Shown: in pieces, positions 19,566 through 29,252 of the stretch
Layout of the letters: the number at the start of each line of letters is the position of its first letter
How positions within the stretch are numbered: the first letter of the stretch is position 1
Source: Nereocystis luetkeana
Lineage: Eukaryota > Sar > Phaeophyceae > Laminariales > Laminariaceae
Assembly (NCBI GenBank): GCA_031213475.1
Contig: JARUPZ010000026.1
Location: forward strand, 5,873,785-5,937,784
Direction of reading: 5' to 3'
DNA length: 64,000 bases
The notes under the pieces: model-generated
Database searches by the model: none
Told to the model about the DNA's origin: nothing
The model's input: only the letters and a program-made list of their open reading frames with translations
Made by a program: the position numbers and the translations under genes

Positions 19566-22193
19566 GGAGCCGCAATGGAAGACAGGGGGTCCGGGATGCC
19601 AAACGACGAGGGTCCAACCGGAGGATCTCCCAGGGTGTCGGGGAGGAGACCCGGGAACGGGACGCGCCCCAGGGCCTTCCTTGGCGACACCACAGGGGAA
19701 GTGGCGAGCGGGGTCTGCGGTGTAACGCTACAACTAGGGCACCGGGCGGTACGCTTTCCATGTGGACAAGGGCGCCACGTGCTTCACGCCCGTTGTGTGG
19801 TGGAGGCCCTTGCGAGAGGCGCAGCCCCGGCACCTCTCCGCTGCCCAGCAACCAACTGCGGGGCACAACATCCAAGACGGGAAGCACTGCAGGCAGCGGT
19901 CCAAGCGGACCCGGGGCTTCGTAATCGGGCAGCGAGGATGGGAGGGGGGACCATAGATGACGAGGACCTCCGCAGCCGGGGGCTTTGGTACGGGTGGGAC
20001 CAGAACAGCTTGGGTATAGGGCCACCACTTGATGCCGTTTCCTTGGATGACCTGGGCCAACGTTTCGCAACCGGGAAAACTGTGCAACCGCAGTTGGCTG
20101 GCGCACACGCGCGCATTAGCATTCACGTGCTCGGCATCCTCAACCACGCTATGGGTGAGCACAGGCCGAACCGAGAGTCGGCGACGCCGAAATCGCTCCT
20201 ACGGGCGATCAAGCTATGGTACCTCATGCCAGCCCTGCTCCACTCACCGGACGGCCGAATCAAGAGGCGACAGAGGTTTGCGTTGGTGGAGAGCGGGGAT
20301 ATAGTACTCCTGCTCCCATGGCTGATAGCATTCACCAGGGGAGGGGACCTGAGGCGACGGGATGCCGCCCAAGAAGATTCGGAGGAGACGAAGCTGGAGC
20401 GGGCGTCGTCGGCGTGTCGCCACGCAGGAGGGGTCAAAGTGGCAGCTCGGAACCTGCTAGCAGAGCCACGATCAGCTGGAAACGAAACGACGTGGAGCAC
20501 ACTTGTGGCCAAGTTCCCCTCCGAAGATCGCGCCGCAGTGTCCGCGGCGGCGGCGGCTGCGGTGTTGGCGACCGCCACCGAGGTGGAAGACGGAAACGCC
20601 CCTCCGTGGCGCCCTGATGATGAGTACGCCTTCGAGGTGCTCTTCGACGTCATCAGCTCCCGCAGTGCCCTTTCAGGCCCCGGAAACGATGGTCAACGCT
20701 TTGCGCACCTGCAATCCATCATCCACACCGACATCGGGCGGGAAGAGTTCGGAAAGGGCATGACAGCCTTCTGGCGGAGAATCGTCGACGAGCCGGACGC
20801 GTTCCCGCCAGAATTCTGGCAGCTTTTCTTGCAGTCGAGCCTCACTGCCTTGGGGGGAAAGTGCCGGCCGGTCTGCGTGGGCATGACATGGAGGCGGCTC
20901 ATCACCGCGGGGGCTATGCGACAGTGGCGGCCGCGGTTGGAGGAGGTCAACCGAGAGGTGAGGCAGTTTGGGGTCGCAGTACCCGGAGGAGTGGAGCATG
21001 TGGGACTGAGGGCTAGGACGTTACACGAGACGGGCAACTGGGTCGTCCTAACGGATTGCTCCAACGCCTTCAACACGGTTAAACAGACGGCGGTGCTTGA
21101 AGAGGCGGCCAACTGCGTTCCAGCGCTCACGCCGTTTGTGGCGAAGTGCTACGGCACAAGACCCGCCGACGTGTATTTCCGGATGGACTCAGGGGACACC
21201 AGGACGATCGCCTGCTCCACCGGTGTCCAGCAAGGGGACCCCATGGGGCCAGAAATGTTCTGTCTGGCGTTGAGACCAGGGCTGAAGCGTTTCCGACAGG
21301 AGTTCGAAGGAGAAGGAGTGGAAGCCTCCGCCTACATGGACAATGTATCTCTCGGCCTTATGGGGGTCACGGCCAACACGATTAGAGCTTTTGCCTTCCT
21401 CCGGCGAGAGCTAGACGACATCGGCATTGTGGTCAACCCCGCCAAGACCGTAGCACTACCACCCAAAGGACACGTCTCGACGGCGGAAGAGATATTGCTC
21501 CTGGAGAGCGTTGACGTCCGCATCGCAGACGAAGGAGGGGTGACGGTGGTTGGTGCCCCGATCGGCTCGGATGAATACGTGCTGGGGCGAGCAATGGAGG
21601 TGGTGAGGGACGGAGGCGCGGACCGTCTTGCACGCTGCCTCGCTAACATGCCAGACAAGCAAGCGGCGGCCCTCATCACCGTCGAATCCCTCGGGCAGCG
21701 GACGGGCTACCTCGAAAGGGCTCTGGACCCGGGGCTGTCACTCGAAGCATGCCGAAGGGCCGACAACGGGGCTCAGTGCGCCTACGAAAATATCCTAGAG
21801 CTACCGGGAGCGGCGGACGCACAGTCGTTTTTCCAGGAGGGGTGCCCGGCCAGCCAACTGACTCTAAAACCCTACCAACAAGCCCAAGCACGCCTTTCGA
21901 CGGGAGCAGGAGGGTTAGGGCTGCCGTCGACGGAAGCGAGGCGAATGTCTGCCTCCATTGGGAGTAGGGTGGGCATCCTGCCGGAGGTTCTAGCAGACCT
22001 CACGGGCCCGCTAGGAGACAGGGTAAAGAGGGGTCTCCCTCATTCGAGCATCATTGCTGAGCTCGGGGGCAGCCTGCGAGAGATCAGGGACACGTGGGGC
22101 GTGACAAAAGAAGCGATGGAGGGCATCGTCCCCGAATCCTGGCTGGAATGGAGCATGGGCGCAGAGGGGGACCTCGTCCCAGGGCCCGGTTAG
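19272..22193 (+). CDS. Reverse transcriptase of a non-LTR-type element, RING-like N-terminus, variant active site
   Basis: The frame is open from a GTG at 19170 to a TAG at 22191-22193 (about 1000 codons); I start at the first ATG, and another ATG at 19575 lies after the G-rich tract. Numbering from 19170, residues 177-240 hold a degenerate RING-like cluster (FPCGQGRHVLHARC, then LRCPATNC). RT motifs follow: PGNDGQRF (about 510), motif A VLTDCSNAFN (about 627), motif B GVQQGDPMGP (about 684) and motif C YMDN (722-725). The family normally has Y-x-D-D; here the second Asp is Asn (AAT), which in known RTs would abolish polymerisation. No endonuclease is visible at either end. The C-terminal STGAGGLGLPS segment is typical of this RT group. 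GC content is much higher than the flanks. It may be a recent element with a fatal change, or a retained non-polymerising protein. Confidence 0.75.
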   Translation: MRAGRGGSAPPSSAGRGWEGGAGARGGAREARGQGGGGVEGGREAGEAEGGGRGTRSEPTREERDSEGRGEPETGGPRNGGGRGGREGRETGQRSGGRGAAMEDRGSGMPNDEGPTGGSPRVSGRRPGNGTRPRAFLGDTTGEVASGVCGVTLQLGHRAVRFPCGQGRHVLHARCVVEALARGAAPAPLRCPATNCGAQHPRREALQAAVQADPGLRNRAARMGGGTIDDEDLRSRGLWYGWDQNSLGIGPPLDAVSLDDLGQRFATGKTVQPQLAGAHARISIHVLGILNHAMGEHRPNRESATPKSLLRAIKLWYLMPALLHSPDGRIKRRQRFALVESGDIVLLLPWLIAFTRGGDLRRRDAAQEDSEETKLERASSACRHAGGVKVAARNLLAEPRSAGNETTWSTLVAKFPSEDRAAVSAAAAAAVLATATEVEDGNAPPWRPDDEYAFEVLFDVISSRSALSGPGNDGQRFAHLQSIIHTDIGREEFGKGMTAFWRRIVDEPDAFPPEFWQLFLQSSLTALGGKCRPVCVGMTWRRLITAGAMRQWRPRLEEVNREVRQFGVAVPGGVEHVGLRARTLHETGNWVVLTDCSNAFNTVKQTAVLEEAANCVPALTPFVAKCYGTRPADVYFRMDSGDTRTIACSTGVQQGDPMGPEMFCLALRPGLKRFRQEFEGEGVEASAYMDNVSLGLMGVTANTIRAFAFLRRELDDIGIVVNPAKTVALPPKGHVSTAEEILLLESVDVRIADEGGVTVVGAPIGSDEYVLGRAMEVVRDGGADRLARCLANMPDKQAAALITVESLGQRTGYLERALDPGLSLEACRRADNGAQCAYENILELPGAADAQSFFQEGCPASQLTLKPYQQAQARLSTGAGGLGLPSTEARRMSASIGSRVGILPEVLADLTGPLGDRVKRGLPHSSIIAELGGSLREIRDTWGVTKEAMEGIVPESWLEWSMGAEGDLVPGPG

Positions 22194-22632
22194 GGCTGCC
22201 GTCTGCTTGGAAAGGCTCTCTCTGGTACACGAGTAGACCCACTTGGCGTTCGGGCCTCCCGAGGCATGCTCTATATCTAAGTAAGTTCGCCGGAATGGGC
22301 AGACCTACGATACGTGAACTATTAATAGATACGTGCGATCGCAACACCAAAGGAACAGTTTTTTCGTTGTTTTCATTTCACGACGTCACATTGTGGTGTC
22401 ATGCCCTATCACATGTCGTATGTGCAAGTGTCTGTGTTCTTCACATTAAACCGTTCGTTCTCCCCGTCGACATCCAGCACAACCAGTGTCCGTGCCGATT
22501 CTTCAATCCTAAAAGAGATACAAGTTATGTGGTTACAAAGCCACGCCACAGAGATACTACGTTGCCACGTACCAAAGTGCAGTAAGCACAGCAGTGGGGA
22601 GCAACGCAATGCCATGCCATCATACTATTCCT
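22194..22632. other. 3' flank of the RT ORF, nothing recognised
   Basis: GC content falls sharply after about 22,300. I see no tail repeat or second frame that would define the 3' end of the element. Confidence 0.35.
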
Positions 22633-22966
22633 CCGGTGGGCCAAGTGGTTAACCTCGAATTCTACTTGTGTTTGAGTCCTGGGTTCGAGCCCCAGGTGGG
22701 TCGGACATTTGACTTTATTTGCAAACATAAAAAAAAAGGATTCAATTGTTGAGAGCGCCTTGCAGCGTGGGTAGGCACAATTCGATGCGGGTCGACGAGG
22801 GAAGAAAAGGCTGAATTCTTCTCGCGATAAAAATGAAGGCACGTACCGTAGCGGGAAGGTAGAAGAGCCTGCTATGTGACCCCGGATCTGAGTTACGAGT
22901 GGGAAGGAGATGTAGAAGAAGATGTGCGAAGATAATAAATGGGATGAGCAAAACAAAAAACAAAAG
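22633..22966 (+). mobile_element. SINE1, full-length tRNA-derived copy 1
   Basis: The head has a box A-like GGCCAAGTGGTTAACC and a perfect T-arm-like stem-loop CTGGG-TTCGAGC-CCCAG with box B GGTTCGAGCCCC, so it derives from a tRNA with an internal Pol III promoter. The 5' segment cannot pair with the 3' side as an acceptor stem, so it is not a tRNA gene. A body follows (GAGAGCGCCTTGCAGCG, AATTCGATGCGGGTCGACGA, CGCGATAAAAATGAAGGCAC, CCGGATCTGAGTTACGAG) and an A-rich tail after GGGATGAGC. A near-identical full copy lies at 38083 and truncated copies at 13455 and 57318. Confidence 0.7.
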
Positions 22967-23605
22967 GCTATTAATAGAATACCAGTACGACAGGCACGAC
23001 ATGCACATTCTATGAAATAGAGAAACGAAACGAAACAATCAACGAGAAAACAAAAACAAAGAAGACAAATCGAAAGAGAAGAAGAAAAAAAATGAATGCA
23101 AAAACTAGAAGAAACAACCTGTCGTGCCCCCCCCCCGCAGGCGTTGTGGCCAACACTTGAAAAAAAACGAGCTGGAAACAAAGAAAAAATAACAAAAACA
23201 CCACTTCTTGTAACAGAGTGAGACAAAGAACCAAGGAAAAAATAACAGAGGGAAAATCACAGGCAGACCAAAGCCCAAAGCACCCTTCAGGTGGCGGCAG
23301 CAGTTTGTGGTACGAATAGTATAGCCAGGTTCTCTCTGCTAATCCGCCTGGTACCTTGCTACCCAGACTGCCGTCTCCGTCAACTATGCCCAGCCCCTTG
23401 GCGTCAGACAATACGAGACGAGCAGAGCACGTTCGTCACCCAACCACGCGCCACACGACTCCTTCAGTACGACTTATCAATCAGAAAAGGAAGACAAATA
23501 ATTAAAATTAAAATCACGGAGCATCAGCGCAAGAAAGAAAAAAACAAAACAAAAAGAGAAGACAAGGGAAGACCACGTTCGAACCAGCTGCACCAGTTGG
23601 TGGCA
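22967..23605. other. No recognisable gene
   Basis: A-rich spacer with a C-run at about 23131-23137. Nothing further seen. Confidence 0.35.
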
Positions 23606-23716
23606 CTATTATGGGGGACCATAGTTAATGGGACCTGTGGTATACATAAAAACCTTTATATTTCACCATTCCTACTAACAATATTTGATCCTATTAACTA
23701 TGGTCCCCCGTAATAG
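23606..23716. mobile_element. 111-bp MITE, family A copy 4
   Basis: Ends are CTATTATGGGGGACCATAG and CTATGGTCCCCCGTAATAG, an almost perfect inverted pair. The centre holds TATACATAAAAACC and AACAATATTTGATCC. Length is exactly as in copies at 4096 and 63454. Confidence 0.75.
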
Positions 23717-23791
23717 TAGTATGGCCATGTTCTACTTCCTAGTCGGCCTGGTGCCTTGCTACCCTGTCTGCCATCTCCTTCTTACTTTCGT

Positions 23792-24887
23792 CTACCGCAG
23801 TTTCCCTTCTACTCCTCCTGTTCCCCCCCCTCTCCGCATTCCCTTGGTCGGGTTTTCTGCCACTTCTCCTGTTGCCCCCTCCCCCCACATTCCCTTGGAC
23901 ACACCACCCACGGCGGATGCGCGGCGCCGCCTACTCATCTCAGCCTCAGCCTCGTGCCACCTCACCATGAACCGTTCGGCTGCTTCAAGGATCCCCCGGT
24001 ACCACTTCCCCGCCTTTTTGGCTGCAGTGGACCACAACGCGGTCAACTCCAAACACCAAGGGGCAACTTCCGTTGACCCTTCGGTGGCTCGGAACTCTCT
24101 AAGGTCTTCGACTATGCATCTATGCCAAGTCTTACACTGCCCGTCTGGTCTCGGGTTCTCCCCACCAGCTATCGTCCCGAACATTACCCGACTGGGTAAT
24201 CGCTCCTCTTGCTTTGCCGTGCCACGCCCCCCGCAAAGAAGAGCCGCCGTTTACGAATGGTCGTTTCGATGCTCTCGTAACGTGTCATCTTGAGGGCCTT
24301 CGCGTACGAGAGGGTGGCATGGTCAGTACGAAGTCGGCGCTGGAAGCCAATGACTCGCAACAGGACTTGGTGGTGAGCCGTTCGAAGCCTGGCAAAGTGT
24401 TCCGCTCTGAGGGTGCACGTCACACACCCGTACAGCAGGGTCTCGACCTCCTCGGCCTTCAGCATTCGGACTTTAAGGCTAAGGGGGGCGGTCGTCCTAT
24501 CATACAACTCCGGGCCGAACCGTTTGAGGTATGCTCGCATGAGGCGGATCCGTCGGTCGATTTCGAGCAAGAGGTCAGCGTTGCCGTGGATAATGCCGCC
24601 TAGGTATATAAGAACTGGGTCGTCTGCTTATACCCCTGGCCTGCCGCTTCGATGACGAGCGGTGGTGAGAGGGTTGTCTAGTCTGGTGTTTGTAGGAGCA
24701 TTACCGCGAGGCCTGCTGCTTCGAAGACAGTCACGACGACTGCCATCATTTTCGCGAGCCCTTCAGCCGACTTCAAAACATTTCCTGCATCATCGGCGTA
24801 CAACATGCCCCGTACAGCCCTTCGCACACACGCCAATGGCTTTTGCTTCTCTGTTCGAACTACTCCAGCATCACTGAGTTGGACCAA
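23792..24887 (-). pseudogene. LINE relic with RT active site
   Basis: Reading 5' to 3' on the minus strand: RGMLYADDAGNVLKS (about 24,800), an intact Y-A-D-D RT box, then a stop, then a GGIIHGN box and EIDRRIRLMRAYLKRFG, the ETLLYGCVTCTLRAEHFARL and LLRVIGFQRRLRTDHATLSY segments, and ETTIRKRRLFFAGG. Just after this the frame shifts by one base near 24,190, and the LPSRVMFGT box continues in another frame with DLREFRATEG. It belongs to the same LINE group as 4699-5415. The stop after LLQTPD and the frameshift show decay. Confidence 0.65.
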
Positions 24888-24971
24888 ATCCCTTACGATG
24901 GCTTCGTCTTGGCTGAAGCGTACTAGTATACGACGTGTACGAGTATATGCATCGATTTGTGATTTAAAGTT

Positions 24972-25229
24972 TATTGACTGTGCTCAATAGACACGACGTA
25001 GATGTTTCATTTAGTATCAGGGAGTTCCATATATTGATGTGGGATTATAAGAGCGGGAGATTAATTGTGCCTGCAATGTGATGGATAATCGTGTGGATGC
25101 GCCGCCACCTGAGTCACTCGACAGCACTGATACGTAATAATATATATAAGAGAAGTTCCGTGTTATTGTCTGGAGTCAACCACGCGTTCCCGTGCCAGCT
25201 GCGTCTATACCTTTAGAGATCAATCAACA
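24972..25229 (+). repeat. 5' LTR, Copia copy 1
   Basis: It starts TATTGACTGTGCTC and ends GATCAATCAACA. The terminal TATTGA and TCAACA form a near inverted repeat, so the first dinucleotide is TA, not the usual TG. The borders are fixed by the 5-bp duplication and by the 3' LTR starting right after the polypurine tract. Confidence 0.85.
25139..25150 (+). promoter_or_regulatory. TATA-like box in the 5' LTR
   Basis: AATATATATAAG lies about 80 bases before the LTR end, in the position expected for a Pol II promoter driving the element. It is conserved in all four LTR copies. Function is inferred. Confidence 0.45.
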
Positions 25230-25301
25230 CACTAGTGAACCGGTGATCTTCTATTGGCAAGCGTAGCCGAGGCCAACCTAGAGAGGTGGGAACCTTCCGA
25301 C

Positions 25302-28300
25302 ATGTCTGGTTCAGATGGCATGTCTAGTCAGAAAACAAGCGTGGCCATGGAAGAGATGCTGAGGATGAAAGAGAAAATCGAGATCCTGGAGAAGATGATA
25401 GAAGAGCAGAAGTTGGGCGCCGAGAGGAACGCGCCGCAAGAAGGAATGGAAGGGGGGGCCGGTGGGGGGGCGAGAGGAGAAGCAGCTACGAGGGAACCAG
25501 CAGCATCGACGGTGACGACACCTGGGCTGGGAGCCCGTCCAGGCATGTCACTAAACACTTCTTTATACCGCCCTAGTTTGTCCCAGTCGAGACCCCCCAA
25601 ATTCGATAACATAGAAGCCCACTTTAGTATGTGGCGTAGCAAGTTCGAAGCGTACCTGTCATCCCTAGGGTGCCTTCATGTGTTAAGCACGTCAACCCCT
25701 GTTATGGTTGGTGACGTGAGGGTGTCGGAAGAGGAGCTAGCATCGAGGCATTCTCCTCAGGAGATTAGGGATGCCCGATTAGTTTATGGACTGATGATGG
25801 AAGCAATGACTGGATACGCAATGGCTGAGTTCAGAATGCAGAAGGCAATGTCGCCAAGTGGTGCATGGAAGGAATTAGAAGATTACTACATGCCAAGGAC
25901 AATAGCGGCCACCCATAGACTGAAGAGAGAGTTTACAACCATCAGAATGATCGAGGACGAAAACCCCGTGCTGTTCCTAGGGAGGGTGGATAAGGCAGCA
26001 GATGAGCTGGCCATGCTTGGCTGTGGGATGAGTGTGGAAGAGGTTAACCGACATATCGTGACGAACCTCTCGCCTCTATATATGATACAAAGCAAGTCCG
26101 TTCTTTCCCGCCCGTCCATCCCCCGTTCCGAGATCGATGAGATCATCCGCGATGCGTACGCAAACGATAAGGCAGATAAAGAAATGGTTTCCAAGGCGTT
26201 GGGTGTGCAGGGAGTGGGAAACCAGCATGCTTTGTACGCCGGAGGTGCGCAGCCTACCAGTGGTGGAGGTGCGGGTCCAGGAAGGGAAAGGAGGGACAGG
26301 AGAGGCGGGAGGTACAAGGGTGGGCAGCAGCCGCAGCAGCAGCAGCAGTATCAGCAGCAGCAGCAGCAGCAGTATCAACAGCAGCAGCAGTATCAGCAGC
26401 AACCGCAGCAGCAGCGGCAGCAGCAGCAGCAGCAGCGACCCCAGCAGCAGCAGCAGTACCATCAACAGCAGCAGCAGCAGCAACAACCCCAGCAACAGCA
26501 GTACCAGCAGCAGCAGCATCGTCCCCGTCGGCATGATGGCAACCGGGGAGGAGCTTCGCCGGGGGGAATTACCGGCCCCAAATGGCGTTGGGATGCCGTG
26601 GCCTGCAGGTACCGATGGGATAACTCCGGTCCCGACCCCTTCGGTGCGGGTGGGGCGGTCCCGCCCATGGGTTGGGTACCTACCGAGCCACCACCAGGGG
26701 CAATGCCCCCTATGCCCCCGCCGCCCGTAATGACTCCGGCGGGCTGGGGTTTCCCGCCGAACAACACGCAACCGAGGAGCAAGGGGGTCTGTTTTCGGTG
26801 TGGCAAACACGGCAACTACGCCGCAACTTGCCCGGCAGCCGCCCCGCAGATGAACGTCGCAGTCCCGAGTACTGCTGCCCCTCCCCCTCAACAGATATAC
26901 TACGGAGGTGGCTGGCAGCAGGAGACGCCCTACGGCAGTGGTGGGTATACCTCAGCCGGAGCTTTCCCGTCACAACAACCCTCCTCGAGCACTTTCCCTT
27001 CCCCTGGCCCAGCGAACAACGGCAACCCTATGCCTACGTTCGACCCGCACCTCCTCACCGCGCAGTTTGCGCACCAAGGCAAGAGTATTTTTAGCGACGA
27101 TCTGTTTTGGGCTAGTGGGAGGGAAGAGTGGGTGGCGGATTCGGGAGCAACCTTTCACGTAACTGGAAACCCCTTTGGTATGGTAGGCTGTTACCCCCCT
27201 CCCCCCGGTAAGAGTAGTTTGGTCGTCGGTGACATGAGGTCACTGAAGGTCGAGTACTTCGGACAGATTCCGATGGTAATGCACAGCCCGCAGTGTGATG
27301 TCCAGGTTAGGTTTTTGGACGTAGCCTACGTGCCCGGTGTTCGGTTCAACCTGTTTTCACTTCACGCAGTAATGCTGAAATGCCCGGTGACTTTAGATTC
27401 CCAGGGAGCTCACTTGTTGGATGGGCAATTGTCCTTTATGCGTAAGGACGCAGGTTCGTACGTAGACGCCACGCGGACTGTAGAGACCCCGATTGCTGCC
27501 GCTGTTTTGGCTCCCGGAAAAATGCGGAGGATTGATATTAACGACCTTCACGTTTCCCTTGCCCACTCCCATGCTGACACTCTCCGTGAGACGGCACGCC
27601 AGATGGGCATTAAGGTTTTTGGGGAGTTGGTTTCGTGTGCTGGATGTTCTGAGGCGAAGGGGAGGAGGATGGCGGTGCCATGGACGACCGAGTGCCGCTC
27701 CACCAGGCCTCTGGAACGTCTGTTCGTGGATCTGTCGGGACAGCAGTCGACGTCTGCTGGCGGTGCGCAGTACATGATGATGATCGTCGACGACTACTCG
27801 CGACTGGGATGGCCGTATTTCTTGAAGCGGAAGTCCGACGTCCCGAAGGTCTTCGCTGGTTTTCTGGCCGACATCAACGCCAAGGGTGTTCCGTCCATCG
27901 TGGAGTGCCTTCGCTCGGACAACGGCACCGAGTTCACCAAGGCGGAGTTCGTGGAGCTGCTCAACCACCACGGTATCCGCCGCGAGCACACGCCCGTCGA
28001 TTCTCCGAAGCATGACGGCGTGGTCGAGCGGCGAATTGCGATGACGCTGGAGCTTGCAATGGCGTCCCGCCTAGAGGCCCCCCGCCTGTTCAGCGATGCA
28101 AGGATGCCGGCGACGCAGCCCCTTTGGGCTGAGTCCTGCGTGTACGCGAGCGACGTCATCAACATGACGGCAAGGGTGAGGGACAAGCCGGAAATGCACT
28201 CGCCGTACCGCAAATTTTACGGGAGAGCACCGTTTGCGCGGCTGCTCCCATTTTTGAAGCCAGGTTTCCACCACGTCAGGAGGAGCTTGAAGACCGAGCC

Positions 28301-29243
28301 GAAGGCGGAGGCTTGTTTCTACCTCAACGGCGGCAACCACCACGCAGCTGACTGCAGCAAGATTCTGCTGGCATCTGGCCGGAGGTCGTTCTCCCGCGAC
28401 GTCACTTGGGAGCACCCGAGGAAGCCGTTCGTGGGGTTACTGCCTTCGGAGGAGGAGAGCTCCCCACCGCCGCCGTTGCCGTCACCACCGCCCCCGGGTA
28501 CGCCGGAGCCTCTGAGAGGCCCTGACGTATGGCCCGAATTACCGTCCCCATCCCCACTGCTGCCGCCGCTACCGCCGTCATCACCGCCGCTACCGCCGCC
28601 GCCGCCGCCGTCGCCGTCGCCACCGCCCCCGCCGTCACCGTCGCCGTCGCTGCCGCCGTCATCGTCACCGCCGCCGCCGCCGCCACTGCCACCGTCACCG
28701 CCACCGCCGTCGCCACCGCCGCCGCCGCCGCCGTCGCCGTCGCCGCCGAGATCATCGCCGTCGCCGCCGCAGCAGTCATCGCAGCCACAGCTTTCGCAGC
28801 GTGCTGCTCGGGAACTGGGTTCTTATATCCCGGACCCGGAGGATGGCGACGTACTGAGGGGGCGGACCAGGGGGAAGACTGCACGGCACCAGGAGGGTGG
28901 CGGCGGTGTACAGGGTGGCCGGACAGTGGGGGAAGCTGGACGACACCCGGAGGAAGGGGACGTTCTGAGGGGGCGGACAAGAGGGGAGACCGCGCGGAAC
29001 CGCGAGGCTATGGGGCATGGGCTGCTATCGCTGATGGCAGCACGGGAAGGTATAGGCCATGTGCTTTTCCACCAAGCCCCACCGCGCGAGAATCCTCCCC
29101 TTCCCACGCGCCCGGCAAGCGAGCTTTCGACGCCGAACTCGTATGCTGAAGCGTGTGTGGACGAGTATTCGACGATCTGGAGGCAGGCGATGGACAAGGA
29201 ATATCATGGACTGGCGGACGCGGGGACGTTTGGAGCGACGTAG
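25302..29243 (+). CDS. Copia Gag-protease-integrase polyprotein, copy 1
   Basis: The frame is open from an in-frame TTG at 25254; the first ATG is at 25302. Numbering from 25254: Gag up to about residue 600, with a long Gln-rich stretch (about 355-420) and a CCHC-type knuckle CFRCGKHGNYAATC near 513-526, in which the zinc-binding His is Asn (codon 26814-26816; copy 2 keeps His). Protease follows with ADSGATFH (about 628). Integrase has an H/H/C/C finger (HVSLAHSHADT...CAGC) and catalytic D, D, E in FVDLSG (about 825), RSDNGTEF (about 888) and VVERR (about 924). A Pro-rich linker (about 1065-1180) and a repeated DVLRGRTRG segment lead to the UAG at 29241-29243. Acts in assembling virus-like particles, processing and integration. 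Confidence 0.9.
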   Translation: MSGSDGMSSQKTSVAMEEMLRMKEKIEILEKMIEEQKLGAERNAPQEGMEGGAGGGARGEAATREPAASTVTTPGLGARPGMSLNTSLYRPSLSQSRPPKFDNIEAHFSMWRSKFEAYLSSLGCLHVLSTSTPVMVGDVRVSEEELASRHSPQEIRDARLVYGLMMEAMTGYAMAEFRMQKAMSPSGAWKELEDYYMPRTIAATHRLKREFTTIRMIEDENPVLFLGRVDKAADELAMLGCGMSVEEVNRHIVTNLSPLYMIQSKSVLSRPSIPRSEIDEIIRDAYANDKADKEMVSKALGVQGVGNQHALYAGGAQPTSGGGAGPGRERRDRRGGRYKGGQQPQQQQQYQQQQQQQYQQQQQYQQQPQQQRQQQQQQRPQQQQQYHQQQQQQQQPQQQQYQQQQHRPRRHDGNRGGASPGGITGPKWRWDAVACRYRWDNSGPDPFGAGGAVPPMGWVPTEPPPGAMPPMPPPPVMTPAGWGFPPNNTQPRSKGVCFRCGKHGNYAATCPAAAPQMNVAVPSTAAPPPQQIYYGGGWQQETPYGSGGYTSAGAFPSQQPSSSTFPSPGPANNGNPMPTFDPHLLTAQFAHQGKSIFSDDLFWASGREEWVADSGATFHVTGNPFGMVGCYPPPPGKSSLVVGDMRSLKVEYFGQIPMVMHSPQCDVQVRFLDVAYVPGVRFNLFSLHAVMLKCPVTLDSQGAHLLDGQLSFMRKDAGSYVDATRTVETPIAAAVLAPGKMRRIDINDLHVSLAHSHADTLRETARQMGIKVFGELVSCAGCSEAKGRRMAVPWTTECRSTRPLERLFVDLSGQQSTSAGGAQYMMMIVDDYSRLGWPYFLKRKSDVPKVFAGFLADINAKGVPSIVECLRSDNGTEFTKAEFVELLNHHGIRREHTPVDSPKHDGVVERRIAMTLELAMASRLEAPRLFSDARMPATQPLWAESCVYASDVINMTARVRDKPEMHSPYRKFYGRAPFARLLPFLKPGFHHVRRSLKTEPKAEACFYLNGGNHHAADCSKILLASGRRSFSRDVTWEHPRKPFVGLLPSEEESSPPPPLPSPPPPGTPEPLRGPDVWPELPSPSPLLPPLPPSSPPLPPPPPPSPSPPPPPSPSPSLPPSSSPPPPPPLPPSPPPPSPPPPPPPSPSPPRSSPSPPQQSSQPQLSQRAARELGSYIPDPEDGDVLRGRTRGKTARHQEGGGGVQGGRTVGEAGRHPEEGDVLRGRTRGETARNREAMGHGLLSLMAAREGIGHVLFHQAPPRENPPLPTRPASELSTPNSYAEACVDEYSTIWRQAMDKEYHGLADAGTFGAT

Positions 29244-29252
29244 CAACCAGAG
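29238..29252 (+). promoter_or_regulatory. Candidate stop-codon read-through signal
   Basis: The sequence ACG TAG CAA CCA GAG places an amber codon before CAA CCA, an exact fit to the UAG-CAR-YYA consensus known from tobamovirus-type read-through. It is the only stop between integrase and RT in 1,800 codons, and the same 9 bases occur at the same place in copy 2 (42812-42820, minus strand). I infer that a small share of ribosomes read through to make RT-RNase H. It could also be an inherited nonsense change. Confidence 0.6.

Noticed and set aside
19136-19693. Minus-strand Pro-rich ORF opposite the RT N-terminus
   Set aside because: It is a shadow of the G-rich purine tract.
22633-22706. tRNA gene
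   Set aside because: Box A, box B and a T-arm are present, but the acceptor stem cannot pair and the sequence recurs as the head of a SINE.
28402-28980. Minus-strand Ala/Thr-rich ORF and similar long opposite-strand ORFs (also 43081-43764, 26076-26891, 45275-46066)
   Set aside because: They are mirror images of the Pro-rich linker and the Gln-rich tract of Copia Gag-Pol, with low-complexity composition set by CCG or CAG repeats.
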